Shown in pieces: positions 21,951-31,243 of a DNA stretch of 41,677 bases. The notes under the pieces are model-generated. The model worked only from the letters and a program-made list of their open reading frames with translations, had not been told where the DNA came from and searched no databases. The stretch is from an uncultured Sutterella sp. (GTDB taxonomy: Bacteria > Pseudomonadota > Gammaproteobacteria > Burkholderiales > Burkholderiaceae_F): NCBI GenBank assembly GCA_900545275.1, contig UQYG01000018.1, forward strand, positions 1-41,677, given 5' to 3'. How positions within the stretch are numbered: the first letter of the stretch is position 1; each line of letters opens with the position of its first letter. The position numbers and the translations under genes were made by a program.

Positions 21951-23180
21951 ATGGCCTCCGAATCTTCTTCCGGCTCCAACGCGACGCTGCGCATTCTGAT
22001 CTTCTACGCCGCGGCGATTGCGCTCGGCGTACTGAACGGTTTCTACGGAACCGATCTCACCGTCCGGGCGGGCGACTTCCTCTCGTCCGTCTTCATTCGA
22101 CTCTTCAAATTCATCAGCATCCCGATCATTGCCGTCTCGCTCATCTCGACCCTCGCGCAGTTGGGCGAGAGCCGCGAGTCGGGCCAGATCTTCCGCCGCA
22201 CGATTTTCTACACGCTCTTTACGACGATCATCGCCGCCTCCGTCGCGGCGGGGCTTTTCCTGCTGTACGCCCCGGCGAACGTCTCGCTTCCGACGGAGGC
22301 GGGAAACGTTCCCAAGGTGGTCGAGCACTCCTACTTTGAATACGTGCAGTCGGTGATTCCCGACAACTTCCTCTCGCCCTTCCTCTCGGCGAACGTCATT
22401 TCGGTGCTCCTCGTCGCGAGCGCCGTGGGCCTTGCGCTCTCGCAGCTCGAGAAGGATTCGCGGCCCAAGGAAGTCCTCACGGCCTTCTTTGCGGGCGCGC
22501 AGCAGATCCTCTTCATTCTCGTCTCCTGGCTCATCAAGATCCTCCCCTTGGGGATCTTCGGCTTCGTCACGGTGCTCTGCCGCGATCTGCAGGCGGGTGT
22601 TTCCCTGGGCGGACTCGGGACCTACTTCGCCGCGATCATCACGGCGAATCTTCTGCAGATCTTCGTGATTCTGCCCGCGATTCTGCTCGTCAAAGGAATC
22701 TCGCCCGTCAAGACTTTCCGCGCGATGCTCCCGGCCCTCACGGTCGCCTTCTTCTCGAAGTCGTCCGCCGGAACGCTTCCCGTCACGATGCGCTGCGCCG
22801 AAGAAAATTTGCGCGTGCGTAAGAGCGTCTCGGGCTTTGTCCTTCCGATCTGCACGACGATCAACATGAACGCCTGCGCCGCCTTCATTCTCATCACCTG
22901 CGTCTATCTCATGCAGAACGCCGGCGCGGAAATCACGATCGGCACGCTCGCAAGTTGGATTCTCATCGCGACCGTCGCCGCCGTCGGGAACGCGGGCGTT
23001 CCGATGGGCTGCTTCTTCCTTGCTGCGAGTCTCTTGGCGAGCATGAACGTCCCGATCCTTCTCATGGGCGTCATCCTCCCCTTCTATGCGGTCCTCGACA
23101 TGCTGGAAACGGCCGAGAACGTCTGGTCGGACAGCTGCGTCGCCAAGATGGTCGACAAGGATCTTTACGGCGAGCCGTAA
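21951..23180 (+). CDS. dicarboxylate/amino acid:cation symporter (DAACS)
   Basis: This 409-residue inner-membrane transporter of the glutamate/dicarboxylate:Na+ or H+ symporter family probably imports aspartate, glutamate, succinate or related acids. Family signatures are present: FFSKSSAGTLPVTMR (serine-rich hairpin region, about 265-280) and ICTTINMNACAAF in TM7. FKFISIPIIAVSLI lies in the N-terminal half and VGNAGVPMGCFF in the second hairpin. About eight membrane helices plus two re-entrant loops are expected. The start at 21951 has CAGGTGA upstream; the longer frame from 21906 adds a polar extension without a ribosome site. It could supply aspartate-derived fumarate for anaerobic respiration, or take up the aspartate released by the periplasmic asparaginase at 32960-34006. 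Confidence 0.9.
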   Translation: MASESSSGSNATLRILIFYAAAIALGVLNGFYGTDLTVRAGDFLSSVFIRLFKFISIPIIAVSLISTLAQLGESRESGQIFRRTIFYTLFTTIIAASVAAGLFLLYAPANVSLPTEAGNVPKVVEHSYFEYVQSVIPDNFLSPFLSANVISVLLVASAVGLALSQLEKDSRPKEVLTAFFAGAQQILFILVSWLIKILPLGIFGFVTVLCRDLQAGVSLGGLGTYFAAIITANLLQIFVILPAILLVKGISPVKTFRAMLPALTVAFFSKSSAGTLPVTMRCAEENLRVRKSVSGFVLPICTTINMNACAAFILITCVYLMQNAGAEITIGTLASWILIATVAAVGNAGVPMGCFFLAASLLASMNVPILLMGVILPFYAVLDMLETAENVWSDSCVAKMVDKDLYGEP

Positions 23181-23206
23181 TCGCCCGCCCCATCGCATCC
23201 CCGTCG

Positions 23207-23240
23207 AATCCCTTCGCCTTTCCCGAGGTGAAGGGATTTT
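23207..23240 (+). terminator. terminator after symporter
   Basis: AATCCCTTC (23207-23215) pairs with GAAGGGATT (23230-23238), followed by TT. 27 nt after the stop codon. Confidence 0.7.
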
Positions 23241-23463
23241 CGCATTGGATCCTCCGAAGCCGCGCCCCGAGGACCCCGGCGCCGAGACGGGATCTCGGGA
23301 CGGGAAAGAGCGGTCGCGATCGGAGGCATCGCGCAGATTTCCGCCGCGGGTCTGCCGCTGGTCCGAACCGCATCGACGTTCGACGGTCTCTCCCCGCGGC
23401 CGGCACCTTCGATGTCGAGTGTCGAGAGATCCTGAACCCAGCGGTTGGTTCAGAGACCCGAAC
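23241..23463. other. gene-free spacer between convergent transporters
   Basis: No supported gene. A small hairpin CTGAACC/GGTTCAG lies at 23431-23452. The rest shows no repeat or motif I recognise. Confidence 0.5.
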
Positions 23464-23498
23464 GAAAAAATCCCCGGTCGAAAGGAATTCGGCCGGGG
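23464..23498 (-). terminator. terminator of the amino-acid permease gene
   Basis: On the minus strand CCCCGGCCGAA pairs with TTCGACCGGGG-type sequence (23498-23472) and is followed by ATTTTTTC. A second palindrome, TTCCCGTCC/GGACGGGAA (23516-23536), lies between it and the stop codon. Confidence 0.75.
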
Positions 23499-23546
23499 AA
23501 AGGTTACGGCTGAAGTTCCCGTCCCGGGGACGGGAAGAGAGGCGTT

Positions 23547-25004
23547 TTAACTACCCGCGAGCGCTTCAAGCGGCGAGGCTTCGAGCGGCGCCGCGTGTTC
23601 GGCCCGCGCCGCACGGTTCTTGCGGACGCGCTGCGTCAGGTGATAGACCACGAAGCAGAGCACCGTAAACGGAATGCCGCAGTAAAGCGCAATGCGCTGA
23701 TCCGGATCGAAGCCCATGCCGACCATGACGGCGACGCAGAGGATAGCCCCCATGACGGGCACGAAGGGGAACCAGGGGCTCTTGTACTTGAGCTCCGAAA
23801 GATCATGCCCTTCGGCGAGGAACTGTTTGCGGAAGCGGTAGTGCGCGATCGAAATGCTCAGCCACACGGCGACCGTCGAGAAGCCCACGATCGAGGTGAG
23901 GATCACGAAGACCGTGTCGGCCGCCATGACGCTCGAACCCAGTGCAAGAAGTCCGCCGATCATGCTGAAGGCGAGCGCGTTCACGGGAACGCCGCGCTTG
24001 TTGAGTTTCGCCAGGCTCTTGGGCATCATGCCGTCCTTACCGAGCGCCCAGACCATGCGGCCCGAGGCGTAGAGGCCCGTATTGGCCGAGGAGAGGATCG
24101 CCGTGATGATGACGAAGTTGAAGACGTCCGCCGCGTACGGAATGCCGAGGTTTTCAAAGACCGTGATGAAGGGGCTCTTCGAAACCGTCACTTCTTCCGG
24201 GGCGACGAGGGTCGCGACGATCAGAACCGTCCCCACGAAGAAGACGACGAGGCGCAGAAGCGACGCGCGCACCGCGATCGGAATCACGCGTTCGGGCGCG
24301 TCCGTTTCCCCCGCGGCTACGCCGATGAGTTCGGTCCCCGAATAGGCAAAGCACACCGTCACCATCGTGAAGAGCAAAGGCGCCACGCCGTTGGGCAGAA
24401 GGTCGCCGTCGCCGAGCAGATGCGTAAGGCCGGGAGAGCCCGATTCACCGAAGGGAATCACGTCGAAGAACGCGCAGGCCCCGAGCACGATGAAGATCTG
24501 AATCGTCACGACCTTCACGATCGAGAGCGCAAATTCGCTCTCCGCGAAGAACTTCGTGTCGATGACGTTCAGAAGGTAGATGATCGTGCCGAAGACGACG
24601 CACCACACCCATACCGGCACCTGCGGGAACCAGTACTGCATGGCAAAGCCCACGGCCGTAAAGGCCGTTCCGAGGGTGACCGTCCAGTTGAGCCAGTAGA
24701 GCCACGCCACGGCAAAGCCCGAGGCGGGCGAAATGTACTTGCTCGCGTAAAGATGGAAGGAACCGGGTTCGGGATGCGCCACGGAGAGCTCTCCGAGGCT
24801 CAGCATGATCAGGTACACCATGAAGGCGCCGATCAGATACGCGACGATCGTGCCGAAGGCACCCACGTTCGCGATGACGTGACCCGTTCCGAAAAAGAGT
24901 CCGCTGCCGATTACGCCGCCGAGACTCAACATGATCAAGTGGCGCAACCGCATCGAGCGCTGAAATTGGGACTCGTTGTTCGCCGTAACATTTTGGGAAT
25001 TCAT
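23547..25004 (-). CDS. APC-family amino acid permease (LysP/GabP-like)
   Basis: This 485-residue inner-membrane permease has about 12 membrane helices. The N-terminal signature RHLIMLSLGGVIGSGLFFGT (about 17-36) is the conserved TM1 glycine stretch of amino-acid/polyamine/organocation transporters. GELSVAHPEPGSFHLYA follows, the hallmark of the AAT subgroup (LysP, GabP, AroP, CycA). The region SSANTGLYASGRMVWALGKD is also conserved in that group. Substrate cannot be fixed from sequence. The ATG at 25004 is preferred over a TTG six codons upstream; an AAGG lies about 9 nt before it. Transcribed toward the symporter, with its own terminator. Confidence 0.9.
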   Translation of the reverse strand: MNSQNVTANNESQFQRSMRLRHLIMLSLGGVIGSGLFFGTGHVIANVGAFGTIVAYLIGAFMVYLIMLSLGELSVAHPEPGSFHLYASKYISPASGFAVAWLYWLNWTVTLGTAFTAVGFAMQYWFPQVPVWVWCVVFGTIIYLLNVIDTKFFAESEFALSIVKVVTIQIFIVLGACAFFDVIPFGESGSPGLTHLLGDGDLLPNGVAPLLFTMVTVCFAYSGTELIGVAAGETDAPERVIPIAVRASLLRLVVFFVGTVLIVATLVAPEEVTVSKSPFITVFENLGIPYAADVFNFVIITAILSSANTGLYASGRMVWALGKDGMMPKSLAKLNKRGVPVNALAFSMIGGLLALGSSVMAADTVFVILTSIVGFSTVAVWLSISIAHYRFRKQFLAEGHDLSELKYKSPWFPFVPVMGAILCVAVMVGMGFDPDQRIALYCGIPFTVLCFVVYHLTQRVRKNRAARAEHAAPLEASPLEALAGS

Positions 25005-25412
25005 TGACTTCGCCTTTCCCAAAAGTGCTGCGTTTGCGTTCTAGCGCCGAGGGTACAGGCTGTTTACCCAAGGACTCAGGATCTTGTCTTCGACGAGTGA
25101 TCTCGCTTCGAAGCTAGTCCGACAATCGCAACTTGTTTATGAAAGACGGCCGTCGTCCAAACGGTCCGCCTTGCGTTTTTTGTCGAGCGGTTGTCTCCGC
25201 TCGTACGGTGGTCGAGGAACGCGTCCGCTCTTCGACAGGCGAATCATAGGGTGAAAATTTTTTGAGGGCAAGCCGAAACGGGCAAAAATTCGCCCGGGGC
25301 GCAAAATTTTTCAGCCCCCTTCAGCGCAAAATCACCATATTTCATTGCGGTGCAGTAGATCATCAGAATTTTGTCAACGAAATTTTTCGTGTCATTTTCC
25401 CCACTTGAAGCA
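25005..25412. other. gene-free region upstream of permease
   Basis: About 400 bp without a supported gene. It contains a hairpin CTTCGA..TCGAAG (25096-25121 area) and an AT-rich stretch (25250-25400). It must hold the permease promoter on the minus strand, but no convincing -35/-10 pair stands out. Confidence 0.45.
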
Positions 25413-25445
25413 GAAAAAACCCCGGCCGAATCGCTTCGGTCGGGG
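25413..25445 (-). terminator. terminator of the eno-ftsB operon
   Basis: On the minus strand CCCCGACCGAA (25445-25435) pairs with TTCGGCCGGGG (25430-25420), followed by TTTTTTC. It lies 11 nt after the ftsB stop. Confidence 0.85.
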
Positions 25446-25456
25446 CTGCGTGTCCG

Positions 25457-25885
25457 TCAGTCGCGGCGGATTCTCGCCTTGGGCGCCCGCAGGTGCTCGG
25501 GGACCCGGTAGAGGTCCGAGCGTTTGGGCTCGAACGTGGGCTTTGCCCCGCTCTCGAGTTTGGGCGAGGGATAGAGGTCCACGATCGAGAGGTCGCCCTT
25601 CGCGTTGGGCCCTCCTTCGTAGCGAAAGAGGACCTCGTTGGGGCGGATCATGTAGAGGTGGCGCCTGGCCTGCTCCTCGATCGCCTCCTCGCGGTTTTCG
25701 AGCGAAAACACTTCGGCGGCGAGCTCTTCGTTGCGAAGACGAAGCGACTCGTTCACCCGGTTTTGCTCGGCGAGCGCCGTCTCGAGCATCGCAAGACGCG
25801 CGTGACTGCCCTCCTCGCCGAAGAGCTGCCAGGCGACGATCGCGAGGCCCGAGGCGAAAAACGCGAGAAAGAACCAGGAGCGCAT
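25457..25885 (-). CDS. ftsB: cell division protein FtsB
   Basis: This 142-residue bitopic membrane protein joins FtsL and FtsQ in the divisome. A short cytoplasmic N-terminus leads to one membrane helix (residues 3-20, SWFFLAFFASGLAIVAWQLF). A periplasmic coiled coil follows (about 30-72, LETALAEQNRVNESLRLRNE) and the DivIC-type motif EEQARRHLYMIRPNEVLFRY. The C-terminal ~50 residues (PKLESGAKPTFEPKRSDLYR) are an extension compared with the roughly 100-residue E. coli FtsB. It starts 7 nt after the eno stop, the usual Betaproteobacterial eno-ftsB arrangement. Confidence 0.92.
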   Translation of the reverse strand: MRSWFFLAFFASGLAIVAWQLFGEEGSHARLAMLETALAEQNRVNESLRLRNEELAAEVFSLENREEAIEEQARRHLYMIRPNEVLFRYEGGPNAKGDLSIVDLYPSPKLESGAKPTFEPKRSDLYRVPEHLRAPKARIRRD

Positions 25886-25892
25886 GCCCTTG

Positions 25893-27182
<1,290 letters not shown>

Positions 27183-27226
27183 GGTGTTTCCTGTTGATTG
27201 ACGGAGAGGAAAGAGTCAAACCGCGC

Positions 27227-28093
27227 TCAGCGCGCGGCGTCGCAAATGGTGTTTTCAAGGAAGGGACGGGCCTTGACGACGCGGTCGATTTCGACGAGCG
27301 TCGAGAGAAGCGTCTTCATTTCGGAGAGCGGCACGAGGTTGGGGCCGTCCGACTTCGCGCACGAAGGCGTCGGATGGGTTTCCATGAAGAAGCCCGCCAC
27401 GCCCACGGCCGCCGCCGCACGGGCGAGAACCGGAACGAACTGGCGCTGGCCGCCCGAGGAAACGCCGTTGCCGCCGGGGAGCTGCACGGCGTGGGTCGCG
27501 TCCATCACGACGGGAACGTTCGCCTCGCGCATGATGGCGAGGCTGCGCATGTCGGCGACGAGATTGCCGTAGCCGAAGCTCGCGCCGCGTTCGCAGGCCA
27601 TGAAGCGGTCTTCCGAGAGACCGGCTTCGCGCGCCGCGGCGCGGGCCTTTTCGATGACGTTCTTCATGTCCCCGGGAGCGAGGAACTGACCCTTCTTGAT
27701 GTTGACGGGACGGCCCGAGACGGCGCAGGCGCGGATGAAGTCCGTCTGACGGCAAAGGAAGGCGGGCGTCTGCAGGACGTCGACCGACTTCGCGACGACG
27801 GGAACCTCTTCGGCCGTGTGCACGTCCGTGAGGACGGGAACGCCGATTTTTTCACGCACGCTCTCGAGAATTCGCAGGCCCTCTTCCATGCCGGGGCCGC
27901 GGAAGGACGCGCCCGACGTGCGGTTGGCCTTGTCGTAGCTCGCCTTGAAGATGTAGGGAATGCCGAGTTCGTCGGTCACTTCCTTGAGGGTGCCCGCGAC
28001 GTCGAGGGCCATTTGCTCGCCTTCGAGCACGCAGGGACCGGCGATCAAAAAGAAGGGGCGGTCAAGACCGACTTCAAATCCGCAAAGTTGCAC
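27227..28093 (-). CDS. kdsA: 3-deoxy-D-manno-octulosonate 8-phosphate synthase
   Basis: This 288-residue TIM-barrel aldolase condenses phosphoenolpyruvate with arabinose 5-phosphate to make KDO 8-phosphate for lipopolysaccharide. Recognisable segments are FLIAGPCVLEGEQMALDVA (15-33), FKASYDKANRTSGASFRGPG, VLTDVHTAEE, LQTPAFLCRQTDF, NIKKGQFLAPGDM and DATHAVQLPGG. The asparagine (Asn in SYDKANRTS) and the lack of the metal-site cysteine near the N-terminus suggest the metal-independent class; GPC at residue 20-22 makes this only tentative. It indicates an outer membrane with LPS. Confidence 0.96.
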   Translation of the reverse strand: MQLCGFEVGLDRPFFLIAGPCVLEGEQMALDVAGTLKEVTDELGIPYIFKASYDKANRTSGASFRGPGMEEGLRILESVREKIGVPVLTDVHTAEEVPVVAKSVDVLQTPAFLCRQTDFIRACAVSGRPVNIKKGQFLAPGDMKNVIEKARAAAREAGLSEDRFMACERGASFGYGNLVADMRSLAIMREANVPVVMDATHAVQLPGGNGVSSGGQRQFVPVLARAAAAVGVAGFFMETHPTPSCAKSDGPNLVPLSEMKTLLSTLVEIDRVVKARPFLENTICDAAR

Positions 28094-28133
28094 GATGGGT
28101 CATCCTTCCAAAAAGATTTCGATACCGCATTGT

Positions 28134-28167
28134 AGGAAAACCGCCCGCAGAAAGCTTCTGCAGGCGG
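28134..28167 (-). terminator. hairpin between pyrG and kdsA
   Basis: On the minus strand GCCGCCTGCAGAAG pairs with CTTTCTGCGGGCGG and is followed by TTTTCC. A partial terminator in the 95-bp gap. Confidence 0.65.
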
Positions 28168-28188
28168 CATCGGGTTCGCAACGAAAAA

Positions 28189-29832
28189 TTACGCCTTCTT
28201 ATTGGCTTCGGCGTGCGCAATCGCGGCCTCGACGTAGGCCTTGAAGAGCGGATGGCCGAAACGCGGATTCGACGTGAATTCCGGATGGAACTGCACGGCG
28301 AAGAAGAAGGGGTGGCCGGGGAGTTCCATCATTTCGGGAAGGTTTTCCGACGGCGTGCGCGCCGAGAAGACGAGCCCCTTGTCTTCGAACTGCTGCACGT
28401 AGGCGTTGTTCACTTCGTAGCGGTGACGGTGGCGTTCCGCGACGACGTCGCCGTAGATCTTGTGGGCGAGCGTGCCGGGCTTGACGGGGACTTCCTGACG
28501 ACCGAGACGCATCGTGCCGCCCAGGTCGGACGATTCGTCGCGCTTTTGCACGGAGCCCGTGCGGTCCTTCCACTCGGTGATGAGGGCGACCACGGGGTGC
28601 GCGGTGTCGGGTTCAAGTTCGGTCGAGTTGGCGCCGCCCAAACCGCAGACGTGGCGAGCGAATTCGATCACGGCCATCTGCATGCCCAGACAAATCCCGA
28701 GGAAGGGAATGTTCTTCGTGCGGGCGTATTCGATCGCCTTGATCATGCCTTCGGTGCCTCGCTTGCCGAAACCGCCGGGAACCAGAATGGCGTCGAGCCC
28801 TTCGAGGACGTCGGTGCCCTTTTCTTCGATTTCGCTCGCGTCGATGAACTTCGTGACAACCTTCGTTTCGGTGTGAATGCCCGCGTGCGTGAGCGCTTCA
28901 TTGAGCGACTTGTAGCTGTCGGCGTAGTCGACGTACTTGCCGACCATGCCGATCGTGACCTGGCGCTTCGGGTGCTTGAGGCGGTAGACGATGTTTTCCC
29001 AGGCCGAGAGGTCGGCGGGCTTCGTCTCGAGGCCGAGCTTGCGGCAGACGATGTCGTCGAGCCCCTGGGCGTGGAGCATGAGGGGCACTTCGTAGATCGT
29101 CGAGGCGTCGGCGACGCTGATGACGCAGTCCATCGGCACGTTCGAGAAGAGCGAGATCTTCGCGCGTTCGCCTTCGGGAATCATGCGTTCGGCACGGCAG
29201 AGAAGCAGGTCGGGGTAGACGCCTTCTTCACGGAGCTTCTGCACCGAGTGCTGGGTGGGCTTCGTCTTCAGTTCGCCCGCCGACGGAATCCACGGGCAGA
29301 GCGTGAGGTGAATGAAGCAGGCGTTGTTGCGGCCCACGCGGAAGGACATTTGGCGGACGGCTTCGACGAAGGGGAGCGATTCGATGTCGCCCACCGTACC
29401 GCCGATTTCCACGACTGCGACGTCGGGATCGCCCGCCGCCTTGGCGCCGCGCACGATGTATTCCTGGATTTCATTGGTGATGTGCGGAATCACCTGCACG
29501 GTCTTGCCGAGGTATTCGCCGCGGCGCTCCTTGCGCAGGACGCTTTCGTAGATCTGCCCCGAAGTGAAGTTGTTCGTCTTGTGCATCTTCGAGGAGATGA
29601 AGCGCTCGTAATGACCAAGGTCCAGGTCGGTCTCCGCGCCGTCTTCCGTCACGAACACTTCGCCGTGCTGGAAGGGCGACATCGTGCCCGGGTCCACGTT
29701 GATGTACGGGTCGAGCTTGATCATCGTGACCGACAGGCCGCGGGACTCGAGAATGGCCGCCAAAGAAGCGGCGGCGATGCCTTTACCGAGAGAGGAGACA
29801 ACGCCGCCGGTGACAAATACATACTTGGTCAT
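28189..29832 (-). CDS. pyrG: CTP synthase
   Basis: This 547-residue enzyme makes CTP from UTP, ATP and glutamine. The synthetase domain (1-265) begins TKYVFVTGGVVSSLGKGIAA with the P-loop and contains VEIGGTVGDIESLPF. The C-terminal glutaminase domain shows the nucleophile loop FLGICLGMQMAV and the His/Glu pair in VQFHPEFTS. Full length. It heads the pyrG-kdsA-eno-ftsB run typical of Betaproteobacteria. Confidence 0.98.
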   Translation of the reverse strand: MTKYVFVTGGVVSSLGKGIAAASLAAILESRGLSVTMIKLDPYINVDPGTMSPFQHGEVFVTEDGAETDLDLGHYERFISSKMHKTNNFTSGQIYESVLRKERRGEYLGKTVQVIPHITNEIQEYIVRGAKAAGDPDVAVVEIGGTVGDIESLPFVEAVRQMSFRVGRNNACFIHLTLCPWIPSAGELKTKPTQHSVQKLREEGVYPDLLLCRAERMIPEGERAKISLFSNVPMDCVISVADASTIYEVPLMLHAQGLDDIVCRKLGLETKPADLSAWENIVYRLKHPKRQVTIGMVGKYVDYADSYKSLNEALTHAGIHTETKVVTKFIDASEIEEKGTDVLEGLDAILVPGGFGKRGTEGMIKAIEYARTKNIPFLGICLGMQMAVIEFARHVCGLGGANSTELEPDTAHPVVALITEWKDRTGSVQKRDESSDLGGTMRLGRQEVPVKPGTLAHKIYGDVVAERHRHRYEVNNAYVQQFEDKGLVFSARTPSENLPEMMELPGHPFFFAVQFHPEFTSNPRFGHPLFKAYVEAAIAHAEANKKA

Positions 29833-29980
29833 GAGAAGCCTCGTAATGCAGGAACAGCTTGAAAACAGGGGGATTATACGAGCAAAGCCCTAGAGGGCGC
29901 TCGGAAATCCGTTCGTCGGACCGAAGCGCGCAAGAGCCCTTCGGGGCGCCTCGCCTTCGTTCCGTGGAGAAATACAAAAC

Positions 29981-30019
29981 GAAAAAGCCCGGAACGCAGA
30001 AATGCGGACCGGGCCGTTT
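29981..30019 (-). terminator. terminator of the CDF transporter gene
   Basis: On the minus strand GCCCGG (30014-30009) pairs with CCGGGC (29992-29987), with further pairing of CCGCAT/ATGCG-like bases in the loop, followed by TTTTTC. Confidence 0.7.
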
Positions 30020-30080
30020 GGTCGGGATGTCATTCTATCAGGGTTTTGCCCCGCAAAAGGCGAGGAGCCGAGAATTTTTT

Positions 30081-31115
30081 TTAAATTTTCCCCGTAAGGT
30101 CGAGTTCGGGAGCGGGCGCCCCGCGGGACTCTCCGGAAAAGTCTTCTTCGCAGAGCCCCTGCGCGCAGACGGCGCAGGCCGCCTCGTTGCCGGAGAAGGT
30201 CCATTCGGGCTGCACCGTCACGTGGTCGATCCCGAATTCTCTGCGAAGCCCCGTGCGGAGCGCGTCGAGGATCTTGGGCCAGCACTCGTGCGATTCGATC
30301 CCGACGTGGCACTGGATGGCCCCGTGCCCCGGACTCATCGTCCAGACGTGCAGGTCGTGCACGCGCACGACGCCCGGAATCGTTTCGACGAAGCGCCCCA
30401 CGGCTTCGTAGTCGACGCCCTCGGGAACGCCGTCGAGCAGAACGCGCGAGGCGTCGCTCAGAATTTCCCAGGTGGCGTGCAGAAGCAGGCAGCCGACGAT
30501 CATCGAAAGAATCGGGTCGACGATCGAGGGGCCGCCGAGCGCAATGATGAGACCCGCCGCGATCGCGGCGACCGAGCCGAGCAGGTCCCCCATGACGTGC
30601 AGGAGCGCCGCGCGCGTGTTGACGTTCTTCTTGTCGCGCGAAAGCGACCAGGCGACGCCGAGGTTGACGAGAAGCCCCGCACAGGCGATCGCCATCACCG
30701 ACCAGCCGCCCACGGCCTGGGGCTCGGCGATGCGGCCCGCGGCTTCGTAAAAGAGCCATACGACGACGCCCAGCATGACGAGGCCGTTTACGAAGGCGGC
30801 GAGCACCTCGACGCGTCCGTGCCCGAAGGAGTGGTTGTCGTCGGCGCCGTGCCGCGCCACCATGTTCGCAAGGAGCGCAAAAAGGAGGCTCGCCGAGTCG
30901 GTCACCATGTGGCCGGCGTCGCCGATGAGCGCAAGCGAATTCGCCCAGAGGCCGCCTACGAGTTCCAGGAAGGAAAATCCGAGCGTCAAGGCCACGGCGA
31001 AGCCCAGGACGCTCGTCTTCACCTTGTCGGAGACGTGCGCGTAGCGGCTGTCGCCCTGTCCGTGACTTGCGAAGCGGTCGTGCTCGTGAAGAGCGGGGGT
31101 GGAGGTTTCTGCCAT
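30081..31115 (-). CDS. cation diffusion facilitator (CzcD/ZitB-like metal efflux)
   Basis: This 344-residue inner-membrane antiporter exports Zn2+ or similar divalent metals in exchange for protons. The metal-site motifs are visible: HMVTD in TM2 (LIGDAGHMVTDSASL) and HVMGD in TM5 (ALLHVMGDLLGS). Six membrane helices are expected (about 35-215), followed by a cytoplasmic domain with VHDLHVWTMSPGHGAIQCHV. The N-terminus has a histidine/charged stretch (ALHEHDRFASHGQGDSRYAH). The C-terminal tail carries extra cysteines (ACAVCAQGLC), an unusual addition that could bind metal. Flanked by terminators on both sides, so probably a single-gene unit. Confidence 0.9.
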   Translation of the reverse strand: MAETSTPALHEHDRFASHGQGDSRYAHVSDKVKTSVLGFAVALTLGFSFLELVGGLWANSLALIGDAGHMVTDSASLLFALLANMVARHGADDNHSFGHGRVEVLAAFVNGLVMLGVVVWLFYEAAGRIAEPQAVGGWSVMAIACAGLLVNLGVAWSLSRDKKNVNTRAALLHVMGDLLGSVAAIAAGLIIALGGPSIVDPILSMIVGCLLLHATWEILSDASRVLLDGVPEGVDYEAVGRFVETIPGVVRVHDLHVWTMSPGHGAIQCHVGIESHECWPKILDALRTGLRREFGIDHVTVQPEWTFSGNEAACAVCAQGLCEEDFSGESRGAPAPELDLTGKI

Positions 31116-31180
31116 GACGATGTCGAAGGAAAAGAAATTTCGAACCCTACATTCTACGGATCTCGATGCGAAAAAACAAA

Positions 31181-31217
31181 GAAATAGAGGGAGCGCAACA
31201 CTTGCGACTCCCTCTCA
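31181..31217 (-). terminator. terminator of argG
   Basis: On the minus strand GAGGGAGTCGCAA pairs with TTGCGCTCCCTC around GTG, followed by TATTTCTTTG. It lies about 28 nt after the argG stop. Confidence 0.8.
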
Positions 31218-31243
31218 TTTCTAAGTGCAAAAAAGAACGCTTC

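Noticed and set aside
28213..29862. Long plus-strand frames opposite pyrG, eno, argG and kdpB
   Set aside because: Same codon-bias artefact; the products have no recognisable fold and lie opposite textbook core genes.
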